In this document: positions 8,593 to 17,329 of the stretch, piece after piece
Numbering within the stretch: position 1 is the first letter of the stretch
How the letters are laid out: every line of letters starts with the position of its first letter
From: JAFGIG01 sp964397545
GTDB lineage: Bacteria; SDB-A
Direction of reading: 5' to 3'
NCBI GenBank assembly: GCA_964397545.1
Contig: CAYNIW010000005.1
Span: 1 to 64,000, forward strand
DNA: 64,000 bases
Translations under genes and position numbers: made by a program
The notes under the pieces: model-generated
Database searches by the model: none
Seen by the model: the letters and a program-made list of their open reading frames with translations, nothing else
Told to the model about the DNA's origin: nothing

Positions 8593-10605
8593 CTATTTAA
8601 CTTTCGAACCCTGCGGGATATTTCTGTCGAGCGCGAGAAGAGAAACAGTCTCCCCGTCGTCGGCGGCTAATATCATTCCGTCTGATTCGACTCCTCTTAT
8701 CTTCGCCTTTTCAAGATTCGTTGCGACGACGACTTTTCTGCCCAGAATATCCTCTCTCTCATAATAAGGGACAAGTCCTGCGACGATCTGCCTTTCTTCG
8801 TCTCCGATATCCACAGTCAGTTTATAAAGCTTGTCTGATTTTTCAACTCTTTCGACTGATTTGATCAAACCTATTTTCAGCCCTATTTTTTCCATGTCTG
8901 AAATACTCGCTCTTTCTTTTTCCGGCTGTTCCATTTTTCTCTCCTTGCCGAGAAGGTCTCTCTGTTTCTGAATCACGCCGTCTTCTAACTTAGAGAAAAG
9001 AATTTCGGGATTTTTTATAGCGTGATCCTTTGGTATCCTGAATTTTCCACCTTCGACCCATCCTCTTTTTTCCAGATTGAGCATTTTTAGTATTTTAGCG
9101 GAAGTGAACGGCAGGACAGGCTCTATGACAGAGGCGAGTGTGTCCATTATAGCCGCGCATGCCGATATTGCCGACCTGCATTTTTCAGGGGATTTTTTCA
9201 CAAGAACCCATGGTTCGCTGGACTGAAAAAGTTTGTTTCCGGTCCGGGCTAGTTTCATGAATTCAGAGACGGCTTTTTTGACCTGAAAACCTTCATACAT
9301 GGCTCCTATCCTCTCCGGCGCGTTCTCTATCTCCTTTAAGGTCTCGGAGTCGAGATATGACGGGTCGAATTCAGGTATTTTTCCGCCGTAGTATTTAACT
9401 ATGAAGACAAGTGTTCTGTTGACGAAATTCCCCAGAACATCAGATAGTTCGTCGTTAACTCTCCTTTGAAATTCAGGCCATGTGAAATCTACGTCCGAAT
9501 TTTCCGGAGCTGTCGCCGCGAGGACATATCTGAGGGTGTCGGGCGGAAACACCTCAAGCGCTTGATCCACCCATACAGCCCAGTTTCTGCTTGTGGAAAT
9601 TTTTTCCCCCTCGATATTGAGAAATTCGTTCGCAGGAATCTGATCCGGCAAAATATAATCTCCGTGTGCCATAAGCATTCCGGGCCATACCATGGCGTGA
9701 AAAACTATGTTGTCTTTTCCGATGAAATGGACGAGACGGGTATCATCACCGAGCCAGTATTCTTTCCAGAGGTCGGGCTGTTTTTTGACATCCCGTGCCC
9801 ACTCCATCGTGGAGGAGATGTATCCGATAGGAGCGTCAAACCAGACGTATAGAACTTTACCCTTTGAATTTTCGAGCGGGACCGGGACTCCCCAGTCTAT
9901 ATCCCTCGTTATCGCTCTGGGATTCAAGCCTTCGTCGAACCACGTCCTGCAGAATTTTGTGACGTTGTCTTTCCACTCGGGATGAGTCGAATGCCAATCC
10001 CTCAGTTTTTCAGTCAGTGCGTCGAGTTTCAAAAACCAGTGTTTTGTATTTCTCAAAACCGGAGACGATGAACATATCTTGCACCTGGGGTTTTTCAGCA
10101 TCGAAGGTTCAAGCCATCTGCCGCAGGATTCGCACTGGTCTCCACGGGCGCTGACGGAAGAACAAAAAGGGCATTCGCCTTCGACAAACCTGTCGGGGAG
10201 GAACCTTGAACATTTTTCGCAGAAAAGCTGTGTTATCTCCATCTCCTCAAGAAATCCGTTTTCCAGGAGCTTAAGAAAAAATTTCTGAGTCTCCTTCTTG
10301 TGGACTTCCCTCGTCGTCCTCGAAAAATTGTCGTATTCGATACCGATGTCTTTGAGTGCTTTTTTTATCTTCTCGTGATATTTATCCACGAGCTGTTTCG
10401 GGGTCATTTTTTCCTGTTCGGCTTTCAAGGTTATCTGAACTCCGTGCTCGTCTGTTCCGCATATATGGATGACATCTTCGCCTTTCGAGCGTAGATATCT
10501 CACGTAAATATCTGCCGGCAGATAACATCCTGCCAGATGGCCAATATGAAGAGGCCCGTTAGCGTATGGCAGGGCGCTTGTAACTAAAGTTTTCTTTTCT
10601 TTCAT
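8593..10605 (-). CDS. metG: Methionyl-tRNA synthetase
   Basis: Charges tRNA-Met. 670 aa, class Ia. HIGH is at residues 20-23; the KMSKS loop reads KISTS at 335-339, a known variant form. Two zinc knuckles are complete: CEKC (129-132) with CPFC (145-148), and CESC (158-161) with CKIC (175-178). A C-terminal tRNA-binding EMAP-like domain (about 570-670) is fused, as in dimeric forms. GGAG precedes the ATG. It ends 38 nt before smc and follows the ricT-like gene by 18 nt, so it probably belongs to the same housekeeping transcript. Confidence 0.97.
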   Translation of the reverse strand: MKEKKTLVTSALPYANGPLHIGHLAGCYLPADIYVRYLRSKGEDVIHICGTDEHGVQITLKAEQEKMTPKQLVDKYHEKIKKALKDIGIEYDNFSRTTREVHKKETQKFFLKLLENGFLEEMEITQLFCEKCSRFLPDRFVEGECPFCSSVSARGDQCESCGRWLEPSMLKNPRCKICSSSPVLRNTKHWFLKLDALTEKLRDWHSTHPEWKDNVTKFCRTWFDEGLNPRAITRDIDWGVPVPLENSKGKVLYVWFDAPIGYISSTMEWARDVKKQPDLWKEYWLGDDTRLVHFIGKDNIVFHAMVWPGMLMAHGDYILPDQIPANEFLNIEGEKISTSRNWAVWVDQALEVFPPDTLRYVLAATAPENSDVDFTWPEFQRRVNDELSDVLGNFVNRTLVFIVKYYGGKIPEFDPSYLDSETLKEIENAPERIGAMYEGFQVKKAVSEFMKLARTGNKLFQSSEPWVLVKKSPEKCRSAISACAAIMDTLASVIEPVLPFTSAKILKMLNLEKRGWVEGGKFRIPKDHAIKNPEILFSKLEDGVIQKQRDLLGKERKMEQPEKERASISDMEKIGLKIGLIKSVERVEKSDKLYKLTVDIGDEERQIVAGLVPYYEREDILGRKVVVATNLEKAKIRGVESDGMILAADDGETVSLLALDRNIPQGSKVK

Positions 10606-10623
10606 GTTGTTTCTCCGGTAGAA

Positions 10624-11427
10624 TTATTCGTTAAACGGGGGATTCTTCATCCCCAGTTCGCATAGTTTCATGGTCTTCATCACGCCGGTTGCGGTTTTGA
10701 CAGTTACGCAATTCTGGTATATATGCGTGCTGACTATCTCCACTTCCTCTCCCTCGAGAGTCTTGGCTTTAGCGCCAATTTCCGGATAATACTGCGAGGC
10801 TTCCTTGTATACTTCCCACTCATACATAAGACAGCACATAAGCCTTCCGCACAGCCCCGAGAGCTTCTGAGTATTGAGATTTAAGTTCTGCTCTCTGGCT
10901 ATCTGAAGAGTTATCGGTTTGAATTCTTTTAAGAATGTAGCACAGCAGGTTTCCCTTCCGCAGGCTCCTATGCCGCCGAGTCTTGTCGCGTAATCCCTCA
11001 CTCCTATCTGTCTTAGATCGACCCTGCAGTGCAGGTGTTTTGCAAGGTCTCTGACGAGTTCTCTGAAATCTATACGCTCGTCCGAAACAAAAAACAGCCT
11101 TATCTTTGACTCTTCACTGTCGTATTCGACATCGACAATTTTCATGGGGAGCCCGTAATGAACAACCCTGTTCTTCGCCAACTGAAGAGAGGTTATCTCC
11201 CTCTCCCTTATTTCCTGCCATCTTATTTTGTCCTGAGTTGTGGCATACCTGACAATTCTACCCTTGGGTTCGAGCCTGCCCAGGTGTTTTCCCACATCGG
11301 TTATTCTTCCTACTTCCTCTCCAATACGGCGGATGGCGACGACAAAGTCGCCCTCTTCCGGCGGGACAAGAAGATCGCATTCGCAGACAGCCCTGCCGTG
11401 CCCCTCAAAATCTACTTTAATGTTCAT
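10624..11427 (-). CDS. PSP1-domain protein (RicT/YaaT-like)
   Basis: 267 aa with the PSP1 C-terminal domain. In Bacillus the homologue RicT (YaaT) forms the Fe-S Ric complex that helps RNase Y process mRNA and affects sporulation and competence; that is family knowledge and the role here is inferred. The cysteine cluster is intact: CGRETCC near residue 152 and LCGRLMCC near residue 193. The gene sits directly after holB with an ATGA overlap, matching the common holB-yaaT arrangement. Confidence 0.88.
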   Translation of the reverse strand: MNIKVDFEGHGRAVCECDLLVPPEEGDFVVAIRRIGEEVGRITDVGKHLGRLEPKGRIVRYATTQDKIRWQEIREREITSLQLAKNRVVHYGLPMKIVDVEYDSEESKIRLFFVSDERIDFRELVRDLAKHLHCRVDLRQIGVRDYATRLGGIGACGRETCCATFLKEFKPITLQIAREQNLNLNTQKLSGLCGRLMCCLMYEWEVYKEASQYYPEIGAKAKTLEGEEVEIVSTHIYQNCVTVKTATGVMKTMKLCELGMKNPPFNE

Positions 11428-12425
11428 TTCAAAGTCTTTTCAATTAAATAATCCCTTATCAAACCGCTATCAATATTAAGGTTGAGAGCCCTCTCGGCTT
11501 CAAGGCAAGCCTTTTCGCACCTGAAAAAAAACCTGCAGTCTTTGCCTTTTATGAATTCGTGAATTCTATCAGCAAAATCGGGATTTCTCAAACCTTTTGA
11601 AATGCCGCTGGAGGCGGATATGAAATCCGCGCAAAGGCTGTGAAGCGATTCGATCACCGTGAAGACAAGCTCTCTTTCCGTGATTCTCGCCGGCCAATTA
11701 GACACTATTGAACTTAAATCTTTGGAGAGAAAAGCCGTGATAAAAGCTTTTCTCGTCTCGTTCTTTTCATCGTCGAAAGCAAGCTCAATCGCCTTGCTCA
11801 GGCTTCCCTCGCACAGAGCGGCTGTTTTTTCAGCTTTTTTTGCATCGAGACCGTGTTTATTACGCAGAATTTCAGCGACTATTCCACTCTCAAGAGGTTT
11901 GAATCTCAGAAGAACGCCTCTTGATACGACTGTGGGAAGAAGGCTGGAAAGATGAGACACGGTCATTATAACCGAAGTGTCAACGGGCGGTTCTTCGAGA
12001 GTTTTTAAAAAAGCGTTCGCCGCCTCGGTTCTCATCCTGTGGCCGTCAACTGCAATTACGAACCTTTTTTTTGCAGAATATGGCATGAAAGTGAGTTTCT
12101 GCTGAACCCTTCTTATCTGGGATATCCTTATCGTGTAGTTCGGAGATTCCGAAATTCGCCATTTTCTCTCTCTGAGATAACCGTTGAGTTCTTCCTCCGC
12201 TTCGTCGGCGTCGGATGAAGAGGTCGGCGCGATAACAATAAGGTCCGGATGGACCCATGATTTCAAGTGTAATTGGGACACCGCCGACGCGAATTCGAAA
12301 GCGCAAGTAGTTTTTCCCACTCCGCGAGGTCCGTAAAAAATAAAAAGGGAAGGGATTTTGTTTTCATTCCTCGTTTTTTCGAGGTATTCGAGGGCATCTT
12401 TCTGGCCTCTGAGAGAATACGAAAT
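11424..12425 (-). CDS. holB: DNA polymerase III delta' subunit, ATT start
   Basis: Clamp-loader AAA+ subunit. The first ATG/GTG/TTG in frame (GTG at 12320) falls inside the P-loop, between GPRG and VGKTT, and would destroy it. The frame remains open upstream to about 12446 and encodes the expected N-terminus (LRGQKDALEYL, then GPRGVGKTT at residues 32-40 if ATT 12425 is used). ATT is 5 nt after a GGAGGA (12436-12431) and overlaps the stop of the EnvC-like gene; a CTG at 12428 is the other option but is too close to the ribosome site. This gives 333 aa, the usual length. The Cys4 zinc module normally found after the P-loop is missing. The distal domain ends at the ricT-like gene. Confidence 0.85.
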   Translation of the reverse strand: MSYSLRGQKDALEYLEKTRNENKIPSLFIFYGPRGVGKTTCAFEFASAVSQLHLKSWVHPDLIVIAPTSSSDADEAEEELNGYLRERKWRISESPNYTIRISQIRRVQQKLTFMPYSAKKRFVIAVDGHRMRTEAANAFLKTLEEPPVDTSVIMTVSHLSSLLPTVVSRGVLLRFKPLESGIVAEILRNKHGLDAKKAEKTAALCEGSLSKAIELAFDDEKNETRKAFITAFLSKDLSSIVSNWPARITERELVFTVIESLHSLCADFISASSGISKGLRNPDFADRIHEFIKGKDCRFFFRCEKACLEAERALNLNIDSGLIRDYLIEKTLK

Positions 12426-13609
12426 CAGTTTCCTCCGGAGAGATAATCAAGGGGATTTACGAGTTTTCCGCCGATTCTAATCTGGAACTGCATCTTTGGG
12501 TCTCCTCCGACGTTTTCAGCCACACTGCCGAGTGCGTGGCCGGACCTTACAACCTGTCCGACGACGACGTTGAGAGGGGATGAGAGCGAACCGTAATATG
12601 TGCTGTAGCCGTCTCCGTGGTGGACGATGACGACGCTGTTTTTCAGCCCGAACCTCTGGGCGTAAAAAACGGTTCCGTCAGCCACGCACCTGACCTCTGT
12701 CCCGACAGGCGCGTAGATTTCGAGACTGCCGGATGTTCCGTCAGAATGCGACAGAGATCCTCCGCCTTCGACCGGCCAGAAAATCGAGCCTTTGCTCTTT
12801 TCAAAAAAATTGTCGGGATTGATCTGAAGCCCCTGGTCCTGTTGAGGCCTGACCGTTGTGTAGTTCGGAGTCTGTGTGACGGTTACGGGATTGAAAGACG
12901 ATCCGCCAATGGATGCCGTCATATTTCTTGATCTCTCCTGAGCCTGCACCTGTCTCGATAAATCGCTTGCCGCCTGAGCGAGTTCTTCTTTGAGGAGCAT
13001 TTGGGTTTCCATCGAGGAGTCGAGTCTTGATGCGAGAGCTGTCATGTCGAGAGAGTCAATTTCTATCTGTTCGCCAATAATCTCCAATTGGTGCTGAAAA
13101 TAATTCAGCCTTTCCATCATAGCGTTCATCGAATCTACTTTTGCCTGAAGCTGTGATTTCGCGGATCTCATAGATTTGACTATCCGCGCCATCTCTTCGG
13201 CTGTCCTGGAGAGATATTCCATTCTGTTGACGAAATCAGAAAAACTTTCTTCGGAGAGAAAGACTTCTATGGCGGAAGGATTTCCCCGCTTGTATAGTTC
13301 TCTTATCTTGACTGCGAGCATTTCGTCGTAAACCGAAGTTTTAGCCGATATCCTGTCGAAAGTCTGGGAAAGCCTCGCTGAGTCCCTGAGAATTATCTCC
13401 CTCCTCGACAAGAGAGAATCCCTCACCGCCCTGGCAAGCTGTCTGTGTTCGACGAGCAGTTCAAGTTTGAAAACGAGGTCTTTTGCCTGATCGCTCATAG
13501 ACACCGTCGTCTGCTCTATTTCCGCCATTTTTTGCCTCATTGTGACGAGAAAAACCTCGTCCGATATCTGGGCGATCGCAAGAGCCGATAAAATGAATAA
13601 AATTTTCAT
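12425..13609 (-). CDS. EnvC-like murein hydrolase activator (coiled coil + LytM)
   Basis: 394 aa: a short signal peptide (cleavage near residue 16), a long coiled coil (about 20-240), a linker, and a C-terminal M23/LytM domain (about 280-394). The zinc ligands are degenerate. The usual HxxxD region reads SHSDGTSGSLEIY, and the HxH motif reads YYGSL, with no histidine pair. Like E. coli EnvC it therefore probably activates amidases rather than cutting peptidoglycan itself; this is inference. AGGAG precedes the ATG. It is the first gene of the holB-ricT-metG string, with a promoter upstream at 13667-13694. Confidence 0.85.
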   Translation of the reverse strand: MKILFILSALAIAQISDEVFLVTMRQKMAEIEQTTVSMSDQAKDLVFKLELLVEHRQLARAVRDSLLSRREIILRDSARLSQTFDRISAKTSVYDEMLAVKIRELYKRGNPSAIEVFLSEESFSDFVNRMEYLSRTAEEMARIVKSMRSAKSQLQAKVDSMNAMMERLNYFQHQLEIIGEQIEIDSLDMTALASRLDSSMETQMLLKEELAQAASDLSRQVQAQERSRNMTASIGGSSFNPVTVTQTPNYTTVRPQQDQGLQINPDNFFEKSKGSIFWPVEGGGSLSHSDGTSGSLEIYAPVGTEVRCVADGTVFYAQRFGLKNSVVIVHHGDGYSTYYGSLSSPLNVVVGQVVRSGHALGSVAENVGGDPKMQFQIRIGGKLVNPLDYLSGGN

Positions 13610-13666
13610 CTTTTTTCTCCTTATAAATCAGACTTCAACCCATGGTATTAAAAACCATTTAATAGA

Positions 13667-13694
13667 ATTATATTGTCTTTCCGGGAAAAAACAA
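13667..13694 (-). promoter_or_regulatory. Sigma-70-type promoter for the EnvC-like gene
   Basis: TTGTTT (13694-13689), a 16-nt spacer and a perfect TATAAT (13672-13667). It lies about 58 nt upstream of the EnvC-like ATG in the only sizeable gap on this side of the cluster. The -35 is weak; the -10 is ideal. Confidence 0.45.
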
Positions 13695-13731
13695 ACTTCA
13701 ATGAAAGAGGCTTCTCGGCGGAAAATTGTTT

Positions 13732-14985
13732 TCAGTTGAAGAAAAGGACGGCTAAAATATAATACACGACGAACACTCCTGTCAGCGCTGCCGTCGGAAG
13801 AAGGAGATACTTGTATGTGTCTTTCCATGAAGAGCAGAAATACTCTTTTGAAAGAAGGAGACAGGCGTGGAAAGGGGAGAGCATCATCCCGGCGTATCCG
13901 AAACCGAAAGACAAAACGAGGACTGCCGTTTTCGAATACTGAGGGAAATCATTGAGCATATCAATTATGAGAGGGAAGCTCGCCCCTATGAATCCTATGG
14001 CTATGCCTGTTATCAGCCCGGCTATAAACGGCAGGAAAGCAAAGACAGCCAGAACCGGCAGATTAAGGTTCTGAATGTCGGTTGCTATCGACTGGGCTAT
14101 AGCCGCTTTTTCAATGACTTGCTTGTATCCTATTATCGTCAGTATCATAATCGCGAGAGGAACAATCCTGTTCAAAGGGACTGCCCTTCTCAGGTTCATG
14201 GTCTTTTTCCAGTGTCCAATACAAAGAAGTATCCCGAACAAGACGGAAGGTATAATGACAAGTTCGGTCTGAATCTCAGTTTTCATCAAAAAGAGCAGAA
14301 TTTTGTATATTACCGCGAATAGAATAACAGAAAAAAGCGGAGTGAAAGCGCTCAAAGCTTCTTTCGGAAGTCTGAATGGTTTTTTTTCCATTTTTGAAGC
14401 ATGGACTTTTCTGTAGAGAAAAATCCATCCGAAGAAAATCGCGAAAAATGAAAAAACTATAGTATTGGCTATCCAGGTGAACATTCCGACTCTCGTCACC
14501 GCGAGAAGGGTTATAACCGCGGGATAAAGAGGCCACCAGAATTCCCAGACGTGCCTGAACCAGTAGTTCAGAGCAGTCAAAAGACCCGGGGGGTTTTCGC
14601 CTTCTATGCTCGACTTCACGAGAGGCGCGCTGAAAAGAGCCCCTCCGGGCATCGGAAGAAATCCGATTAGTGAGGCCATGAACACACCTGCCCCTCTCCC
14701 CGAAGAGAACATTGTAACTGAGGCTTTTTTGCACTTTTCGAGAATGCCGGTCTCGTCCATCACGCCGCTGAACACGCTGATAAGAGTGACGAGGACGGCG
14801 AGGAATACCGCATTTTGCGAGACGGTGCCTTCTAAAAAAGCCCTGAAAGTTTCTTTGAAGCCGAATCCGAAAAGGAGCCCGCTGAGGACGGCGCCTGTGA
14901 AAATAGCCATGGCTATCCATTTTTTTGCGAATTTCGACGCGACGAAAATGACGCAGAATACAATAATGATTTTTAAGAGGGACAT
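13732..14985 (-). CDS. DUF401 family membrane permease
   Basis: 417 aa with about ten hydrophobic segments across the whole length. The motif GFLPMPGGALFSAP near residue 108 is the signature I associate with the DUF401 family (related to GntP/CitM-type transporters). Substrate unknown; carboxylate transport is a family-level guess. The gene stands alone between the EnvC-like promoter and the first pilin gene. Only a weak GAAG precedes the ATG, so translation may start with a very short leader. Confidence 0.8.
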   Translation of the reverse strand: MSLLKIIIVFCVIFVASKFAKKWIAMAIFTGAVLSGLLFGFGFKETFRAFLEGTVSQNAVFLAVLVTLISVFSGVMDETGILEKCKKASVTMFSSGRGAGVFMASLIGFLPMPGGALFSAPLVKSSIEGENPPGLLTALNYWFRHVWEFWWPLYPAVITLLAVTRVGMFTWIANTIVFSFFAIFFGWIFLYRKVHASKMEKKPFRLPKEALSAFTPLFSVILFAVIYKILLFLMKTEIQTELVIIPSVLFGILLCIGHWKKTMNLRRAVPLNRIVPLAIMILTIIGYKQVIEKAAIAQSIATDIQNLNLPVLAVFAFLPFIAGLITGIAIGFIGASFPLIIDMLNDFPQYSKTAVLVLSFGFGYAGMMLSPFHACLLLSKEYFCSSWKDTYKYLLLPTAALTGVFVVYYILAVLFFN

Positions 14986-15024
14986 CTTCAGAGGAAATTA
15001 TCAGATAAAACTTAAAAAATCAAA

Positions 15025-15432
15025 CTATTCGGCATAGCCGGGATTTATGACAATAACAGTATCAGAAGGTCCGTTTTTACCCGCTCCCACGATAGTGTAT
15101 GTATGAGGATTGAAACCGTCGTGATCGTAGCTTACGCACCCTGCTTCGGCGGGAGCGTCGGGGGACCAAGCTGCTCCAGAGGGATTGAACGGATTTTTAA
15201 GGCTTCCGAGCATTGCAAGAGAGCCCATATTGGCTTCGTCTATGTAAAACCCGTCTGTAGCAGTGGAATATTCTTCAGCAGAGAGATGGAGAGTGTGAGC
15301 GTTTGCCTTTACTTCCGCCTCTTTCGCCCTGTCGCGGAGCCTGACAAAATTCGGTATCGCTACAGCGGCGAGAATGCCGATAATGACGACGACAACCATG
15401 AGCTCTATTAGAGAAAAACCTTTATTTTTCAT
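15025..15432 (-). CDS. Type IV pilin-like protein 1
   Basis: 135 aa. The N-terminus is a textbook class III (prepilin peptidase) signal: basic MKNK, then G^FSLIELMVVVVIIGILA, with the conserved Glu at mature position 5, followed by the long N-terminal helix (RLRDRAKEAEVKANA). The head ends in a TYTIVGAGKNG segment shared with the pilin-like genes at 19176 and 22453. It could be a major pilin or a type II secretion pseudopilin; no assembly genes are in the window. It is preceded by a sigma-54 promoter (15466-15481) and a paired upstream motif (15546-15589). Confidence 0.93.
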   Translation of the reverse strand: MKNKGFSLIELMVVVVIIGILAAVAIPNFVRLRDRAKEAEVKANAHTLHLSAEEYSTATDGFYIDEANMGSLAMLGSLKNPFNPSGAAWSPDAPAEAGCVSYDHDGFNPHTYTIVGAGKNGPSDTVIVINPGYAE

Positions 15433-15465
15433 ATTTCACCCCAATTCATATTATTACAATTAATA

Positions 15466-15481
15466 GGCAAATTTTATACCA
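15466..15481 (-). promoter_or_regulatory. Sigma-54 promoter for pilin 1
   Basis: Minus strand reads TGGTATAAAATTTGCC: GG and GC separated by exactly 10 nt, with TTGC at -12. It matches TGGCACGN4TTGCW at the invariant positions. Transcription would start about 23 nt before the ATG, ahead of a GGGGTG ribosome site. Confidence 0.7.
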
Positions 15482-15545
15482 TGAAAAACATTAGTTTTTT
15501 GTCGCTTCATATCATGATATATGTATTTCTTGAGAATTTATTTTA

Positions 15546-15589
15546 TTTGCAAACCGCAAAAAGGTCTGTTTCTGTCGCAAAATGCAAAC
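15546..15589 (-). promoter_or_regulatory. Paired activator-type upstream site for pilin 1
   Basis: Two half-sites with GC doublets 7 nt apart (GCAAACCGC and GCAAAATGC on the plus strand), about 21 nt between them. The near element edge is 64 nt from the sigma-54 element. The same layout lies upstream of the pilin-like genes at 19176 and 22453. This looks like a dimeric enhancer-binding-protein site; the activator is not identified. It touches the stop codon of the upstream TPR gene. Confidence 0.55.
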
Positions 15590-17262
15590 TATTCTGAAAG
15601 CATGCTTTCATAGATTTTAGCCGAATCCTCATCTCCTGTTTTTGTATAGACATAAGAGAGATACCTGAGAGCTTTTTCATCTCCGGGGTTTAAATCCAAA
15701 ACCCTAAAATACTCTATTTTTGACTTTTCCCAGTCTTTCATTATAAAATAAGTGTTAGCGATATTTAGATAGACCAGCGGGTCTTTATCATCTATTTTTA
15801 GATAGAGTGAAAAGTATTTCAAAGCGCTGTCGTATTGGTTTGTGCTGAAAAAGATAAGGCCTAAATTATTCAAAGCCGTCAGATTGCGCTCGTTTAGAGA
15901 AAGGGCTTTATTATAGTAGAAAAATGCGCTGTCCCACATATTCATTTTTTCAAATATTACAGCGTAGTTCGAAGACAGAGTTGAATTCTCGGGATTCAGC
16001 GAATACGCTTTTTTCATTTGGTTATATGCAAAATCAGTTCTGCCGATTCTCATATATTCAAGCGCGAGATTGTGTCTCGTCACCCACGAGTCAGGCGAGG
16101 ATTTTACGGCAAAAATCTGATGCGAAAGAGGGTCTCTGTAAACTTTTGAATATATATGCGTCAACGAAGAAAAAAGAATTAGAAAGAAGAGTAAAAATAC
16201 ATATAAATATTTTCTAAATTTTTTACCGGTATCAATTTGAGCTGTCATCAGCAGAATTCCAGGTAAGGCGGCGTAAACTCTTGTCTCAATAAAACTTGCT
16301 GATGTAAAACCTTTTATGAAAGTAATACCAATCAAAGACAAAAACCATACGACGCCAAAAAAGAATTTTCTTTTATCCCTAATTTTCTTAAAAGTTACTA
16401 AAAGCACTACAAATGACAAAACAAGCGCTCCGAAAATCAGAGTGACATTTTCAGGAACAGGATAAGGAGAAAGGTCAAAGGGAAAGACAAGTTTTCCACA
16501 ATAACTCAGAACTCCAAGAACCATATCTTTGACCGAATAAAATCCCCTGAATCCGAAATGTATTGTCATACTTCTGAGGAAAAACCATATGGTTGTAATT
16601 GCTATCCAACCCGCAGATAAAAGGGCGTTTCTTTTCGTGAAAATTTGTTCTTTTTGAAAAAAAATCAAATATGCCGCATAGATGACAGGGAACAACAGGG
16701 CTGACTCCTTTGTCAGGAGTGCCGCTGAAAATGCCAAAAAATGTGAAGCCAGGACGGGCCAAGAGAATTTTTTTCTCAATTTTTCAAGGGATATAAGCGA
16801 CAAAAGGAGAAAAATCAAAAGAAGAGAATCGTTCCTGCCCTGAATCCAAGCCACGGACTGGACCGTCAGAGGATGGACAGAAAATAACAGCGAAAAAATG
16901 AAAGATGTTTTTTCTGATAATTTTTGCTGGATCAAAAAAATGTAAATGAGCAAAGTAGAAAAAACATGAAGAAAAACATTTGTAATGTGATAGGACAGCG
17001 GATTTCCTCCCGCCCATTGGTATTCGATGACATAAGATACAAGCATCAACGGCCTGTAGAACATTTTATTCTGAGGATCAGAAGAGAGTGATAAATCTTT
17101 TGAAAAAGAAGTTATAATGCTGGAAGGTTTTTCAAAGAAAGACGCATTGTCCACAAGAAGATTGGAGTCACTCCGGTTTACATACCCGAACCTTAGAGTT
17201 TGAAAATAAAGGATTGTCGGAACAATTATTAGAATGAGGACAAATACGATATTTTTTTTCAC
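15589..17262 (-). CDS. Polytopic membrane protein with C-terminal TPRs
   Basis: 557 aa. Residues 1-375 hold about nine to eleven membrane helices with motifs of the TMTC/GT-C-like family (FYRPLMLVSY near 68, HPLTVQSVAWIQGRNDSL near 130). Residues 380-557 are four to five TPR repeats. Proteins of this layout are usually annotated as O-mannosyltransferase-like; glycosylating pilins or secreted proteins is a guess. The start is GTG with TATAAT exactly 6 nt upstream (17274-17269), so the mRNA may be leaderless, although no -35 is visible. It ends with TAG, which shows amber is used as a stop in this genome. Confidence 0.8.
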   Translation of the reverse strand: MKKNIVFVLILIIVPTILYFQTLRFGYVNRSDSNLLVDNASFFEKPSSIITSFSKDLSLSSDPQNKMFYRPLMLVSYVIEYQWAGGNPLSYHITNVFLHVFSTLLIYIFLIQQKLSEKTSFIFSLLFSVHPLTVQSVAWIQGRNDSLLLIFLLLSLISLEKLRKKFSWPVLASHFLAFSAALLTKESALLFPVIYAAYLIFFQKEQIFTKRNALLSAGWIAITTIWFFLRSMTIHFGFRGFYSVKDMVLGVLSYCGKLVFPFDLSPYPVPENVTLIFGALVLSFVVLLVTFKKIRDKRKFFFGVVWFLSLIGITFIKGFTSASFIETRVYAALPGILLMTAQIDTGKKFRKYLYVFLLFFLILFSSLTHIYSKVYRDPLSHQIFAVKSSPDSWVTRHNLALEYMRIGRTDFAYNQMKKAYSLNPENSTLSSNYAVIFEKMNMWDSAFFYYNKALSLNERNLTALNNLGLIFFSTNQYDSALKYFSLYLKIDDKDPLVYLNIANTYFIMKDWEKSKIEYFRVLDLNPGDEKALRYLSYVYTKTGDEDSAKIYESMLSE

Positions 17263-17284
17263 TGAAAAATTATACTACGAAAAC

Positions 17285-17317
17285 AAAAAAAGGGGAGATG
17301 AAATCTCCCCTTTTTTT
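17285..17317 (-). terminator. Rho-independent terminator (copy 1)
   Basis: An 8-bp stem GGGGAGAT/ATCTCCCC with GAA loop (17292-17310), flanked by A7 and T7 so it can act on either strand. It lies 12 nt after the stop of the secreted protein gene at 17330. The hairpin is identical to the one at 19128-19160. Confidence 0.9.
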
Positions 17318-17329
17318 AAGATGTTAATT

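Noticed and set aside
11240..11479. Plus-strand frames opposite the ricT-like and holB genes
   Set aside because: They lie antisense to well-supported conserved genes and have no independent start signals.
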